This document shows, one piece after another, positions 10,368-21,294 of a stretch of 64,000 bases of DNA. The translations under genes were made by a program, and so were the position numbers. Below the pieces are notes generated by a model that saw only the letters and a list, made by a program, of their open reading frames with translations, was not told where the DNA came from and made no database searches. Within the stretch, counting starts at the first letter, position 1, and every line of letters starts with the position of its first letter. This stretch comes from Sternotherus odoratus (lineage: Eukaryota; Chordata; Testudines; Kinosternidae). The DNA lies in the NCBI GenBank assembly GCA_032164245.1, contig JAVMKO010000003.1, positions 37,326,890 to 37,390,889 of the forward strand, in the 5' to 3' direction.

Positions 10368-11462
10368 TACTTTACTTTGTTACGGTGACTCTTTTTTGGT
10401 TCTCTTACTATGCTTTTTAAATTAGGGTGTATATTTAAGTTGAGCCTCTATTATGGGGTGTCTTTAAAAAGTTTCCAGGCAGCTTGCAGGGATTTTACTT
10501 TTGGCACTGTACCTTTTAATATCTGTTTCACTAACCTCATTTTTGTGTAGTTGCCCTTTCGGAAATTAAATGCTACAGTATTGGGTTGCTGTGGAGTTTT
10601 CCCCGCCACAGGGATGTTAAATTTATTTATATTATTGTCACTTTACCAAGCAGTCCAGCTATATTCACCTCTTGAACCTGATCCTGTGTTCTACTTTGGA
10701 CTAAATCAACAAATGCCTCTCCTCTTGTGGGTTCCAGGACTAGCTGCTTCAAGAAGCAGTCATTTAAGGTATCAAGAAACTTCATCTCATCCTCCCTTCC
10801 TGAGGTGATAACTACCCAGTCAATATGGGGATAGCTGAAATCCCCCATTATTATTACTGAGTTTTTAATTTTAGTAGCCTCTCTAATCTCCCTGAGCATT
10901 TCATCCTGGTCAGGTGGTCTTTAATATAGCCATATTGCAATATTCTTATTTTTCAAGCGTGGAATTACTATCTATAGAGATTCAACAGTACAGTTTAGTT
11001 CATTTAAGATTTTTACTTCATTTGATTCTATGCTTTCTTTCACATATAGTGCCACTCCCACACCAGAACGATCTGTTCTGTCTTACCAATATATTTTGTA
11101 CCCTGGTATTACTGTGTCCCATTAATATCCTCATTTAATACAAGACACTCTACTTCACCCATCTTATTATTTAGACTTCTAACATTGAGATACAAGCATT
11201 TTCAAAACTTGTCATTTTTTGGCTGTCCCCTATTGCATGATGTAATTGAATGGGATTTTTTCTCATTTGACTGTTTCTCATCAGATCCTCATTGTGCCAA
11301 ATAGACAAAGTTAGAAAAACGAATGGAGGAATAATTTCACCTTGTTTTACTAGAAACTGCTGACAGTAGTGATACCTAACTGTATTAGTTCATGAGAAAT
11401 CAATCATTTATATTAGAAAAGCAATAATATGTGTGACCACCCTCAAAAATTCCATTACTTAC

Positions 11463-11592
11463 TTCCTGTTCTCCCTTTATCTAGCACAGGAATATGAGAC
11501 TGTATTGGAGTGGGTTCAACTGCTTTCCTTTTGTAGATCTTTGTGACTTTATCCACATCAGGCTGTTTTCTGGTCATTTCCTCCATAAACGT
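11463..11592 (-). CDS. DST: DST exon: last spectrin repeat, middle part and linker
   Basis: This 130-base exon encodes [20 protein letters not shown] then [20 protein letters not shown] and RTG. It begins helix B of the last spectrin repeat and runs into a proline-containing insert. The linker [15 protein letters not shown] is the DST-specific form; MACF1 is different here as I recall. Acceptor ATTGCAG; donor GGAA|GTAAGT; it ends one base into an Arg codon. Confidence 0.95.
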
Positions 11593-12354
11593 CTGCAATT
11601 AAATGGTAGATGCTTTAATTATCAATGCACAAGAATAATTGACAAGACAGACAAATAAAGACAATAGAATACCAAGTTACAGAGAGAGGGCAACTACGTG
11701 TCAGGAAAATTATAGCAGGACACAAGGGACATTTCTCTTTCATTAAAATAATCCTATCATTCTAATTAAATATAAAATAAGTATTTTGTAGCTTAGAAAT
11801 ATTACTTATATGAACTTCTACCTACATTACAACAGAGTTGTTAAAGGAAGGCTACATTTAAAAATACATAGCCACGCTTGGTTGCACTTGGTGCGCTGGG
11901 AGTGATGTGCAAAAGACTCTGAATTCAAGAGCAGCTCCAGGTCCTTTGCTGTCTAGACTAACCAACAACAGCACAGAGAGGCAATTCAGATCTGACGTGA
12001 AGTAATGATGGTCACTTGCATAAAAGATATTTTGAAATTCACTTAGCAAAGCAGACAATCCACTGCTGGCTCTCGGCAGCAGCACTGCCTGGTACTTCAG
12101 CTGTTTTTTAAATGTTCAGTGTTCTTATTCCTAATAAGCTGATGCATGTTTTTAAAACATCACCACATTTTCATTTGTTCGCTTTGCTTGAGCAAGGCTG
12201 GGATCAATTATAGGGACAGGGAACATACAATCAGGTATCTGGAAACTGGATCATTAAACATACTGTAAATAACTAGAACAGGATCATATTCGATTATGTA
12301 GCGAATCTGAGATGCGTGTATCAGTACAAAATCCTTAAGACTTGTTTCACATAC
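11593..12354 (-). other. Intron, nothing recognised
   Basis: 762 bases of AT-rich intron with no repeat or gene I can name. Confidence 0.7.
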
Positions 12355-12543
12355 CTGATGTTCGGCTATGAGTGCTTTAACATCCTCGATCTCCTGGGGG
12401 ATGACCTCTTTATCTTTTTCACTAAGAGTAGTCTCTGCCCACTGCAACCAGGACAATAAGGCTTCCAACAATTCCTGCTTAGCAATAAGTCCAGCCAGGG
12501 CTACTGCCAGTCTCTGCTGATGTTGCTTTGCCCATGCTAATAC
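12355..12543 (-). CDS. DST: DST exon: helix C of one repeat and first half of the last repeat
   Basis: This 189-base, 63-codon exon encodes [20 protein letters not shown], then [20 protein letters not shown], then [20 protein letters not shown] and EHQ. It finishes helix C of the preceding repeat ([11 protein letters not shown]) and starts helix A of the last repeat with the WLQWAE motif. Phase 0 at both ends. Acceptor TATCAAG, donor CAG|GTATGT. Confidence 0.96.
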
Positions 12544-13051
12544 CTTGATAAAAAGTCAATCCATGAATATTTCCACATCTGGTATGTTTCTTTTGAAAGT
12601 ACCCCACTTGCTTTTATTACTGAGCTTCCTCCCTCCTTTCCTGATTTAAACAAGTGTGAGGATTATCAGAGGTACTGTACACCTGGAGTTCCCAGTTCAA
12701 CCACAAGCATTAACCATCAGCTTTTATTAAACTTCCACAACAGTGTCTTCTCACAGCACCTTAAGGACTTAATCCTACACACCTTTACTCACATGAATAG
12801 CCCCACTGAGATCACTGGAAATACAGTAAACCCTCGATTTTACGGACCCCGATTTAACGGACTTCGGATGCAACGGACAAAATTTCCGATGCATCCGAAA
12901 TCCGTTTTGGGGGCTGCCGGCTCCTGCCCCAGGGAGCCGGCTGGGTTGACAGCTCCCGCCCGGCTCCCCGCAGCGGGGACCCCTGCGGGAGCTGTCAAAA
13001 CCCCCCCCCCACCGGCTCCCCGCAACGGGGAGCCGGGCAGGGGGGGCGTTT

Positions 13052-13370
13052 GAGAGCCTCCGCTCGGCTCCCCGCAGCGGGAAGCCGGGCGGGGGGGTTT
13101 GACAGCTCCCGCTCGGCTCCTCCCAGCTGGAAGCCGGGTGTGTGTGGGGGGGGGGGTTGAGAGCCTCCGCTCGGCTCCCCGCAGCGGGAAGCCGGGCGGG
13201 GGGGTTTGACAGCTCCCGCTCGGCTCCTCCCAGCTGGAAGCCGGGCGGGGGGGGGGGGGGGGGGGGGGGGTTGAGAGCCTCCGCTCGGCTCCCCGCAGTG
13301 GGAAGCCGGGCGGGGGGGGGGGTTGACAGCTCCCGCTCGGCTCCTCCCAGCTGGAAGCCGGGCGGGAGCT
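13052..13370. repeat. GC-rich tandem repeat, about three units of 107-114 bases
   Basis: Three copies of a unit beginning GAGAGCCTCCGCTCGGCTCC, spaced 107 and 114 bases apart. The length differences lie mainly in G runs. Within each unit GGAAGCCGGGCGGG and GACAGCTCCCGCTCGG recur. Further partial units continue to about 13680. Confidence 0.85.
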
Positions 13371-13702
13371 GTCAACCCCCCCGCCCGGCTCCCCGCAACG
13401 GGGAGCCGGGCGGGGGGGGCGTTTGAGAGCCCCCGCTCGGCTCCCCGCAGCGGGAAGCCGGGCGGGGGGGGGGGGGGGGTTTGAGAGCTCCCGCCCGGCT
13501 CCCCGCTGGGGGGAGCCGAGCGGGAGCTGTCAAACCCCCCCGCCTGGCTCCCCGCAGCGGGAAGCCGGGCGGGGGGGGTTTGACAGATCCCGCTCGGCTC
13601 CCCCCAGCTGGAAGCCAGGCGGGAGCTGTCAACCCCCCGCCCGGCTCCCCGCAGCGGGGAGCCGGGCGGGGGGAGAGGGTGGGGTGGGCTGACTAATTAA
13701 AT

Positions 13703-13829
13703 AACGGACTAATTCGGGCGGGGGGGTGTCCGTTGTCACCCGAAAGTCCGTTATTTAATGATTTAAAAAAATTATTAAATAACGGACTTTCGGTTTTAAC
13801 GGACACCCCCCCGCCCGAATTAGTCCGTT
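13703..13829. repeat. Hairpin tail of MITE B
   Basis: Inverted repeat with arms of about 60 bases; the left arm starts AACGGACTAATTCGGGCGGG and the right arm is its inverse. The centre is the A-rich TTTAAAAAAATTATT also found in MITE A. It lacks the outermost inner-TIR copy present in MITE A. Confidence 0.85.
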
Positions 13830-14474
13830 ATATCGAGGTTTCACTGTACTAGGATAAGTGAATCAAGTCCCCATTTTGGGGCACTTTGGAAGCTGTATTT
13901 GGCTACTATTTGTTTTCCTTTAAACTATAAACATAGACACAAAACTCTACTTCCAGAAGCTGAGCATGTATTCTCCGTGGCATGTTCATTAGGGCTTGTC
14001 TACATGGGCACTGCAGTCCAGATTACAGCATGTGAACTGTAGAATTCTCTAACACATTGCACTCCATCTATCCTGTGTAGGCCCTGCTGGTGGGAACTCT
14101 TTTGGAATCCATAATCTTCTAACATGATTATTACTGAACAATGACAGACTACTTTGCATATACCCTGATTTTTTTTTGAAGTATTATAGTCTCTCTCTTG
14201 ATACTATGAATTTGTTGAGAAGAAATGAGGGTGATTTTTTTTTAAATTTTTTTTTAAAGGAAATGAGTCTGAGCAGCTGTTGTAGTTATTCTTTTACTTC
14301 TCAAAAGAAGAGTAAAACCTGGCCTCTTCACATCTATCAGTTGAGTATTTTAAATAGTTGTGTTCTCAACAGCTGGATCATTTCCTCCAACATAACAGTC
14401 TTGTTAATTGCCAGCTATGTTCCAAACTATCAAAGCCTGCCTGTTACTATGAAGGCCGCATGAGACAAACTGAC

Positions 14475-14618
14475 CTCTTCAAATCTGGCTCTGATGATTG
14501 TTATCCAGTGCTTAATGGTAGTGATGGAGTCTGGGTGGCAGATAGCCAGGATGGCTTCTCCCATACCTGCTGCTTTATTTAGTTCTGCCTTTTTGTCTTC
14601 CAGCTTTCTCATGAATTC
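14475..14618 (-). CDS. DST: DST exon: spectrin repeat, helix B-C part
   Basis: 144 bases, 48 codons: [20 protein letters not shown], then [20 protein letters not shown], then IIRARFEE. It is the second half of the next-to-last spectrin repeat; its RARFEE continues into LAWAKQ in the next exon. The [16 protein letters not shown] stretch is shared by DST and MACF1. Acceptor CTTTAG, donor GAG|GTCAGT, phase 0. Confidence 0.95.
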
Positions 14619-14809
14619 CTAAAGCAGAAACAAAGATTTCAGTTAGATGCTGGCACCAGTTGAAAGAAAAATCTGAGTTACTTCAATGAATGTTGGCCAA
14701 ATCTGGAATGCTAAAGTTCTCTACTGGATCATTCAAAGCCTGAACTGATTCAATGGGCGGAGGGAAAAAAGTAAGAGACGAAACAAGTCCAATTCTTATA
14801 AGAAAAGTT

Positions 14810-15720
14810 CAGAGAGATAAGGTGGGTGAGGTACTATCTTTCACTGATCAACTTCTATTATGAGAGAAACAAGCTTTCGAGCTATGCAAAGCTCTTCTTA
14901 AGGTCTGGGAAACTGTCAACACTTTCAAAAGATGAGCCTGAGTGCTTAAATTCATAACTTTGCTAGACACTAAAAATCCTGGTCTAAATAAAGACAATGG
15001 ATTTATGGCTTATTACAACAATTACCCACTATCCCCCTTTTTTGTGCTATGGCTGCATGGGTATTAATGAGCCACTTCACCTTGAATGGTCCCTTAGAAT
15101 ACATGCTAACTACTTATGCTTAACTTTCTGTTTGATGTCATATTTAGCTGTGACATTCTGAGTACCTTTCCCAGATCTGGATAAGAGCTCTGTGTAGCTC
15201 GAAAGCTTGTCTGTCTTTCTCAACAGCAGAAGCGGATCCAATAAAACAGTGGTCCCCAACCCACGGTCCGGTACCGGTCCGTGGAGCATTTGGTACCGGT
15301 CCACGGCCGCGTTCCCCAACGGGCCGTGTTCTCCTCCGGGCCGCGGCCGCGTTTTCCCCCGGGCCGCCTTTGCTTGTGCACCCAGCGGCTTCTCGCGCTC
15401 TTTTCCGGTCCGGCGGCTTCAAGCCTTACCTTCCGGTCCGGCTTCCGGCGGCTTTTCGGCGGACTTACAAGACTCCGCCGCGGCGAATTAAAGTAATTAA
15501 TTAAAGTGAGCGAATTAATTCTGCAGGTTTTCGGCGGACATACATCAGTCCGCCGCACAGAATGAAAAATTAAATCCCCACCCGGGCCGCAAGCCTGCAC
15601 TGGCCGGGTGGACCGGTCCGCGGCCATGAAAAGGTTGGGGAACACTGCAATAAAAGATATTATCTTACCCACTTCATCTTTCTAATATCTTGGGGCCAAC
15701 ATTGCTACACCACAACTACA
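14810..15720. repeat. Interspersed repeat with inverted ends, interrupted by an hAT element
   Basis: The left end (about 14810-14912) contains AGATAAGGTGGGTGAGG, CAAGCTTTCGAGC and AAAGCTCTTCTTAAGGTCTG. The right end (about 15163-15238 plus 15656-15720) is an inverted relative of it: GAGCTCTGTGTAGCTCGAAA, then AAGATATTATCTTACCCACT. Removing the hAT element at 15247-15647 restores a continuous right arm. I recognise this as a common turtle repeat family but cannot name it safely. Confidence 0.65.
15247..15647. mobile_element. Nonautonomous hAT-type element, 401 bp
   Basis: Begins CAGTGGTCCCCAACC and ends GGTTGGGGAACACTG. Perfect 8-bp target duplication CAATAAAA at 15239-15246 and 15648-15655. 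The interior is GC-rich with repeated GGTCCGC/GCGGACC and CGGCGGCTTTTCGGCGGA motifs. It matches the shorter element at 34858-35070. No transposase seen. Confidence 0.9.
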
Positions 15721-16693
15721 TACAAGAAAAGTTAAAAACATTTTAAAACCCTATTCCATATAAAGAAGTAAATTAAGATTTAAAATATGTAACATCTTAG
15801 TCTGCAACTCTTTAGTAATGCAACATGTTGCATATGCTTGTGGTATACATGACCCTATTAAAAAAAAATTAAACTGCTCTTTAAGATACTGTAAATCAAA
15901 TGTGCTATGGTTGGAGTCACTACTAGAAAATTTTCAGGAGACCTCGCCTGTTTATCAATATTAATCCTACAATACACCAAGCTAAAAGCTCTTTAACAGA
16001 TGCTGAAGGAACAAACTATAAAGAACCAGACAACAGAACTGGTTGCGAATTTTCAATGAGAATTATTTTCCATGAAAAAATATATTTTTCCAAAATTGAA
16101 ATTCCCCCCTCCCCAAATTTCAATTTCACCAGAAAAAATTAATTTTCCATTAGGAAAACTGAAATGATTACTCCCTGGCTGCCCACATGCAAAGCTCTCT
16201 TCAATTTCATTTTCTGTCTGCAGGGAGAAAATAAAATTGAGGAGAGCTTTCCAGGTGAGCAGTTGGGGAGCTGCAGATGGGCTAGGGAAATGGCAGGGAA
16301 GCTGGGAGCCCTGGATACATGCATGTTCTACAGTGTCTCCAGCAGTTGGGCTTGGGTCGGAAAGCCAAGAGGTAGGTACTCAGGCTCCAACAGGTTCTTG
16401 TCCATTTCTAATTACCTGCTCAAACTTGCAGATTGTGTAGTTAGACTTCATTTGGGCAGAGTAGGCAGTACCTGAATCTGGATTAGGTTAAATAAGTGTA
16501 TGACTCAGGGTTATGTTTTCAGCCTAGTTGTGTTGAAATCCCATGAGCTATTCTTGTAATTTGAGCTCAAAATAGTTTCTGTACATATAAAGTGTATTTA
16601 AGCATTTGTTACATCGGCAGCATTGGCAAGAGCCAGGCAGAATATTGGCAAACATAATGCAAGCTTCTCTACACTCTATAAGAAATCTGATGA

Positions 16694-17035
16694 GGTTCAA
16701 CAAGGACAAGTGCAGAGTCCTGCACTTAGGATGGAAGACTCTCATGCACTGCTACAGACTCAGTTGTAGCAGATGACAGAACAAGGAGCAATGGTCTCAA
16801 GTTGCAGAGGGAGAGGTTTAGGTTGGATATTAGGAAAAAGTTTTTCACTAGGAGGGTGGTGAAGCACTAGAATGGGTTACCTAGGGAGGTGGTAGAATCT
16901 CTTTCCTTAGAGGTGTTTAAGGTCAGGTTTGAAAAAGCCCTGGGATGATTTAGTTGGGGATTGGTCCTGCTTTGAGCAGGGGGTTGGGACTAGATGACCT
17001 CCTGAGGTCTCTTCCAACCCTGATATTCTATGATA
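16694..17035 (+). mobile_element. CR1 LINE 3' fragment, plus strand
   Basis: Starts near AACAAGGACAAGTGCAGAGT (a reverse-transcriptase C-terminal piece) and ends TTCCAACCCTGATATTCTATGAT. Contains the usual CR1 tail words TTGGTCCTGCTTTGAGCAGG and ACTAGATGACCTCCTGAGG. Internally deleted and degenerate. Same subfamily as the minus-strand fragment at 38785-39004. Confidence 0.88.
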
Positions 17036-18984
17036 AGATACTACCTATAAATAAACCTCAAAACTACCTATAAATAAACCCCAAAACCTGATCTGCAACA
17101 GCCTAGATGTTTGGAATAGTGAGCTTCCCCAAACTGCGCTGAACTCTGTGGCGGTTTAGTGATACACTAGAGAGAGATTGAGAACAAATTCATATTTTTA
17201 TTACCTAATGCAGTGCATTAACCTATTGTACCTCTTAGTCCCAAGAGACTGAGATGAGTGGTAGAAAACTTAAATTATCTATGACATATGGCCTTCATTA
17301 AATCATGTGCAGTTTTCAAGAAAAATGCTAAATAGTAGGACATAAAAATGGACCTTTGAGGTTAAATACTTAAAAATGAAAGCTTTCAATATGTGGCTTG
17401 AAACAAAGGTATTAATATTATTTTACAGAAATTATAAATTATCACCGTTTACGGTTAATAAAGGGCACATTTCATGTTTACCTCAATAATGAAATCATTA
17501 TAATCTAATAACTGATTTGGGAAAATAGTGTAGCAACACAGATGGAAGAGAGATGATGTTTAAATTTATGTAACATAGCACACTTACCTACCATTCATTT
17601 TTTTCTCCTAAGAATTTCATATGTACATTGAGGACATCACACTCATCATCAAATTAACAGTGTATAACACCAATGCTAATGCTGTACACATTTCAAAAGC
17701 AAGTCATCCTTTGTGATATTAATTGGCACAATACACATACCAAGTTCAGGGGAAAAATTAGGTACTTATGTACATATTCACAATTTACATAATCACCAAC
17801 AGATACCAATTAAAAGATTGAATCTACCCTCTCTCCCCGCATTAAAATAACATCTAATTAGACTAAGTAAGCAGCTCTAATACTGTTACAGGGTTGTTTT
17901 TTTAATTATGAAGGCACTGGTACGAAGTCCCATAGTTAAGGCTGCAGTGAGAGCTCCTGTATAAGCCTCTTCCTTCCTAACCTCTCATTGGACGATAACA
18001 TTTGAAAACTGGTTATTAACATTTGGAGACTAGTAACTCTGGTGAGTCCAAAAGTGTATTGGGCTACCAGGTGAGAATTTTTTTGGTTTATTAATGTGTG
18101 CATGGGGTATTTAGGATGCTGTCAGAATTGTTCTTAGATTGTGATTTCCATAGGTTCCATTTTTCTTCTTTTTTACAAAAAATGTGATTAATGGTACATC
18201 TTTTATAGTAGACTTAGCAATCTTAACTATAACTTAGCTAAGTGTTATTTTTGTGAGAATTACTTTATTAGTCTAGTGACACAGGATGACATGCAGACTC
18301 CATTAAAACCAATGGGGGCTTTGACACTGACTTTAGTAAGGCCAGGATTTCACTTATACAGAGGAGAGCAAAAAACCAAATGGAACCATTTGGAGCAGCT
18401 AGAGAGGACAGGCAAGATAACAGGCATACTTCACTCCCTCAAAGATATCAGAAAAGCAGACGGCAGCTCTTCCAAGGCATCAATGTATGGAGACATATGT
18501 GGGGAAGGTATGGCCAGACAGAGGAGGATGGAGCTAGGGAGCCACACACAAAACACTAAATTCCCAGTGGCCCCAAATTAAGTGGCAAATTTCCACACAA
18601 CTCAGTGGCAGTTGCTGAAACTTTTCCTCCTGTGTTGAAGAGACCTCACATGGGAGAGTAGTAAACTGGCACAGTGAGGGAACCAGTGGTAGCACAACAG
18701 TGAATGAGACATGCTGCCAATGGTGATGATAGGCACTAGAAGGGACAGATCCTATGTGTGGACAGCCTGAGATCTGTGTGGTTGAAGTCATGATACTCTG
18801 AGGATTCTTGAGTTATACAGTCATGCCCTGTCAGTTGATACCACCACCCACAAGGAGTGGTAAAAATATTATGCTTTTTTGGCACCCTCAATTGCATGGA
18901 AGTTTTGTTATAATTTTCTCCCTCATAATAATCAAGAAATACATGACTATTACATTACATTACTATTATCATTCCTGTCATGGC

Positions 18985-20438
18985 CCAACTTCAATATCAG
19001 GCAAATTAGTTGAAGCTATAGCAAAAAACAGAATTATCACACACATAGATAAACATGATTTGTTAGAGAAGATCAACATGGCTTTTGTAAAGAGAAATCA
19101 TGCCTCCCCGCTCTATTAGCATTATTTGAGAGGGTCAAATTACATGTGGACAAGGGTGATTCAGTGGATATAGTGTACTTTGACTTACAGAAAGCCTTTG
19201 ACAAGTTCCCTCACCAAAAACTCTTAGGCAAAGTAAACCGTCATGGCACATGAGGGAAAGTCCTCTCATGGATCAGTAGTTAGAAGATAGGAAACAAAAG
19301 CTAGAAATAAGTGGTCATTTTTCAGACTCGAGAGCTAAATAGAAGGGTCTCCCAGGGATCTGTACTGAGACCAGTGCTGTTCAACATATTCATAAATTAT
19401 CTGGAAAACTGGTAAACAGTAAAGTGGAAAATTTTTCAGATGATAGAAAATTACTCAAGATAGGTAAGTCCATAGCAGACTGAAAAGAGTTACAAAGGAA
19501 TCTCACAAAGCTAGATGATTTGGCAACAAAATGGGAGATGAAATTCAGTGTTGACGAATGCAAGTAATGCACATTGGAAAACATAATCCCAAATATCCAT
19601 AAAAATGTATACATACTAAACTAGCTGCTACCATTCAAGAAAAAGATCTTGGGGGTCATTGTGAATAGTTCTCTGAAAACATCCACTCAATGTGCAGGGG
19701 CAGTCAAAAAAGCTAAGTGAATTTTACGAACCATTAGGAAAGGGATATATAACGTAGAAAATATCATAATGTCACTATATAAATCCATGGTATGCCCACA
19801 CATTGAATACTGCATGCCATTCTGGTTGCCCCACCTCAAAAAGGGCAACCAGAATCAGAACTGGAAAAGGTACAAAGATGGCAACAAAAATGATTAGGGG
19901 TATGGAACAGTTCCATATTTGGAGAGATTAAAGGACTGTCACTATTCAGCTTTGAAAAGAGATGATTAAGGGGGAATATGATAGAGGTTTATAATGAAAG
20001 TGAATGAGGAAGTGTTATTCATCCTTTCACATAGCACAAGAACGAGGGGTCACCCAATGAAATTAAGGCTGCAGGTTTAAAACAAACAAAAGGAAGTGTT
20101 TCTTCACAAGAAGTAGATTCAACCTGTGGAACCCATTGTCAGGGGATGTTGTGAGGTTGAAAGTGTAACTGGGCTGAAAAAAGAATTAGATAAGTTCATG
20201 GAGGACAGGTCCACCAATGGCTGTTAGCTAAGATGGTCAAGGATGCAACACAATGCCCTGGGAGTCCCTAAGCCTCTGACTGCCAGCTGCTGGGACTAGA
20301 AGACATGGACACTCTATAATTGCCCTGTTCTGTTCGTTCCCTTTGAAGCATCTGGCATTGGCCATTGTTGGAAGACAGGCTACTGAGCTAGATGCACCTT
20401 TGGTCTGACGTGGTATGGCCATTCTTATGTTCTCATGT
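18985..20438 (+). mobile_element. CR1 LINE copy 3, plus strand, 5'-truncated
   Basis: Begins around SGKLVEAIAKNRIITHID in the reverse transcriptase and runs to the 3' end ATGGCCATTCTTATGTTCTC. The relics of DYLDLQKAFDK and PQGSVL-type motifs are readable in plus-strand translation with many breaks (for example TACTTTGACTTACAGAAAGC near 19177). It is older than copy 1. Confidence 0.87.
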
Positions 20439-20454
20439 TAACTGCACAGAAGTT

Positions 20455-20497
20455 ATTATTATTATTGCTGCTATTATTATTATTACTACTATTACAA
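20455..20497. repeat. (ATT)n-type simple repeat
   Basis: Imperfect TTATTATTATT run with GCTGCTATT and ACTACTATT interruptions, directly after the CR1 3' end. Confidence 0.8.
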
Positions 20498-21165
20498 CTG
20501 CATGGAAGGTTTGATTTTTTGGGCAGTAGCTTTCTCAACAGGAAAAGATATGCCCCTAAATTTTTCCTTAGCTATGTCATTAACTAAGTTTTTTCACATT
20601 TCATTAGCTGAAATCCAGTTTGATGGCTTGTAACCTAACATCTCCAGTATCTTTGTCACTGTAATATTTCAATACATCATGCATGTGAAGCATGTCAACA
20701 TGGTGTTTCATCATGACAGAAGGTTAATGGCTGATAACATTATTTGATGACATATATAGATGACCTTGACAGAAACGGTGTATGGTGGTTTCACTCAGAG
20801 TTGCTAGGAGAACAGCTATACTGTTGATATTAAAACATCCCATCAACAAAGCTTACCAAATTACATTGCTTGCAAGAAAGTTTTTGAACCAGTCTCTAAT
20901 TTTATACAACTCCTTTAAAAATGCTATTTTTGCATTATTTTCTTAGTAAGACAAAATGGCTTTAAAGCCTAGTGAGATGTTACCCTGATAGACAGTCTGA
21001 ATTAAAAATTTACAGAACTTCTAATTTCTTATTCTAGAAATAACTGAAAACAAGTCTTGTTGCAGGACGTGATTATGCTGGAGATACTTTGCTGTGTTTC
21101 ATTTTGTTTCCATCTTTCAATAAATCAAGTCCAGCCGCCAGCGTCCTCTCCATTATCTTACTTAC

Positions 21166-21294
21166 CCTGTGCTGATCTATTAGTGTCCGCAAAGCCTCTT
21201 CATCATCTGGGAGGATGCCATGGAAACGAAGGGCCTGCTCTGCCTCAGCCAGCCATTCCAAAAGAACATGCACAACAGAGTGAAATTCCTCTGC
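21166..21294 (-). CDS. DST: DST exon: spectrin repeat, helix A-B part
   Basis: 129 bases, 43 codons: AEEFHSVVHVLLEWLAEAEQ, then ALRFHGILPDDEEALRTLID and QHR. Typical first half of a plakin spectrin repeat with the EWL motif and the QH ending at the exon border. Acceptor TTACAG, donor AGG|GTAAGT, phase 0. Pairs with the exon at 14475-14618. Confidence 0.96.

Larger units (their letters stand above)
7333..11296 (-). mobile_element. CR1 LINE copy 2, minus strand, degenerate, split by MITE A
   Basis: The 3' end CATAAGAACATAAGAATGG is at the low coordinate, followed in the minus-strand sense upstream by CR1 reverse transcriptase fragments. These include GFCKGKSCLTNLLEFFEGV near 8700-8640, SPRSDGIHPRVLKELK near 8970, and endonuclease remnants near 10899-10627 (GDFSYPHIDW). 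Frames are broken many times, so it is older than copy 1. MITE A (9439-10367) interrupts it in the linker region. The 5' boundary is approximate. Confidence 0.85.
2907..11462 (-). other. Large intron (8.6 kb) built from nested transposons
   Basis: Most of this intron is mobile DNA: a TA-flanked MITE (3139-6367) split by CR1 copy 1, and CR1 copy 2 (about 7333-11296) split by MITE A (9439-10367). The stretch 6370-7332 is AT-rich with nothing recognised. The stretch 11297-11462 precedes the splice donor of the exon at 11463. Confidence 0.85.
12824..13846. mobile_element. MITE B: second TA-flanked element with GC-rich tandem core and hairpin tail
   Basis: Begins CAGTAAACCCTCGATTTTAC and ends with the inverse of CAGTGAAACCTCGATATAAC, with TA at 12822-12823 and 13847-13848. 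The head and tail match MITE A (head ACTTCGGATGCAACGGACAA; tail hairpin at about 13703-13829). The core differs: it has three tandem copies of a 107-114 base unit starting GAGAGCCTCCGCTCGGCTCC at 13052, 13159 and 13273. A 24-base G run lies at 13247-13270 and several other G runs of 8-12 are present. On the DST transcript these become C runs. No transposase frame. Confidence 0.85.
12544..14474 (-). other. Intron holding MITE B
   Basis: The intron contains MITE B (12824-13846). From 13975 to about 14090 a stretch beginning GGGCTTGTCTACATGGGCAC looks like the end of a common reptile DNA-transposon repeat, low confidence. The rest is AT-rich without recognised content. Confidence 0.75.
14619..21165 (-). 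other. Large intron (6.5 kb)
   Basis: Holds the inverted-end repeat with nested hAT (14810-15720), two plus-strand CR1 fragments (16694-17035 and about 18985-20438) and an ATT-rich simple repeat near 20455-20497. The stretches 15721-16693, 17036-18984 and 20498-21165 are AT-rich intron in which I recognise nothing firm. Confidence 0.75.

Noticed and set aside
12840..13696. Similar open frames in the second GC block
   Set aside because: Same reason: the tandem core of MITE B, open on both strands because of base composition.
15144..15672. Arginine/proline-rich frames around 15.2-15.6 kb
   Set aside because: They lie wholly within the GC-rich hAT element and its flanks; no homology recognised.
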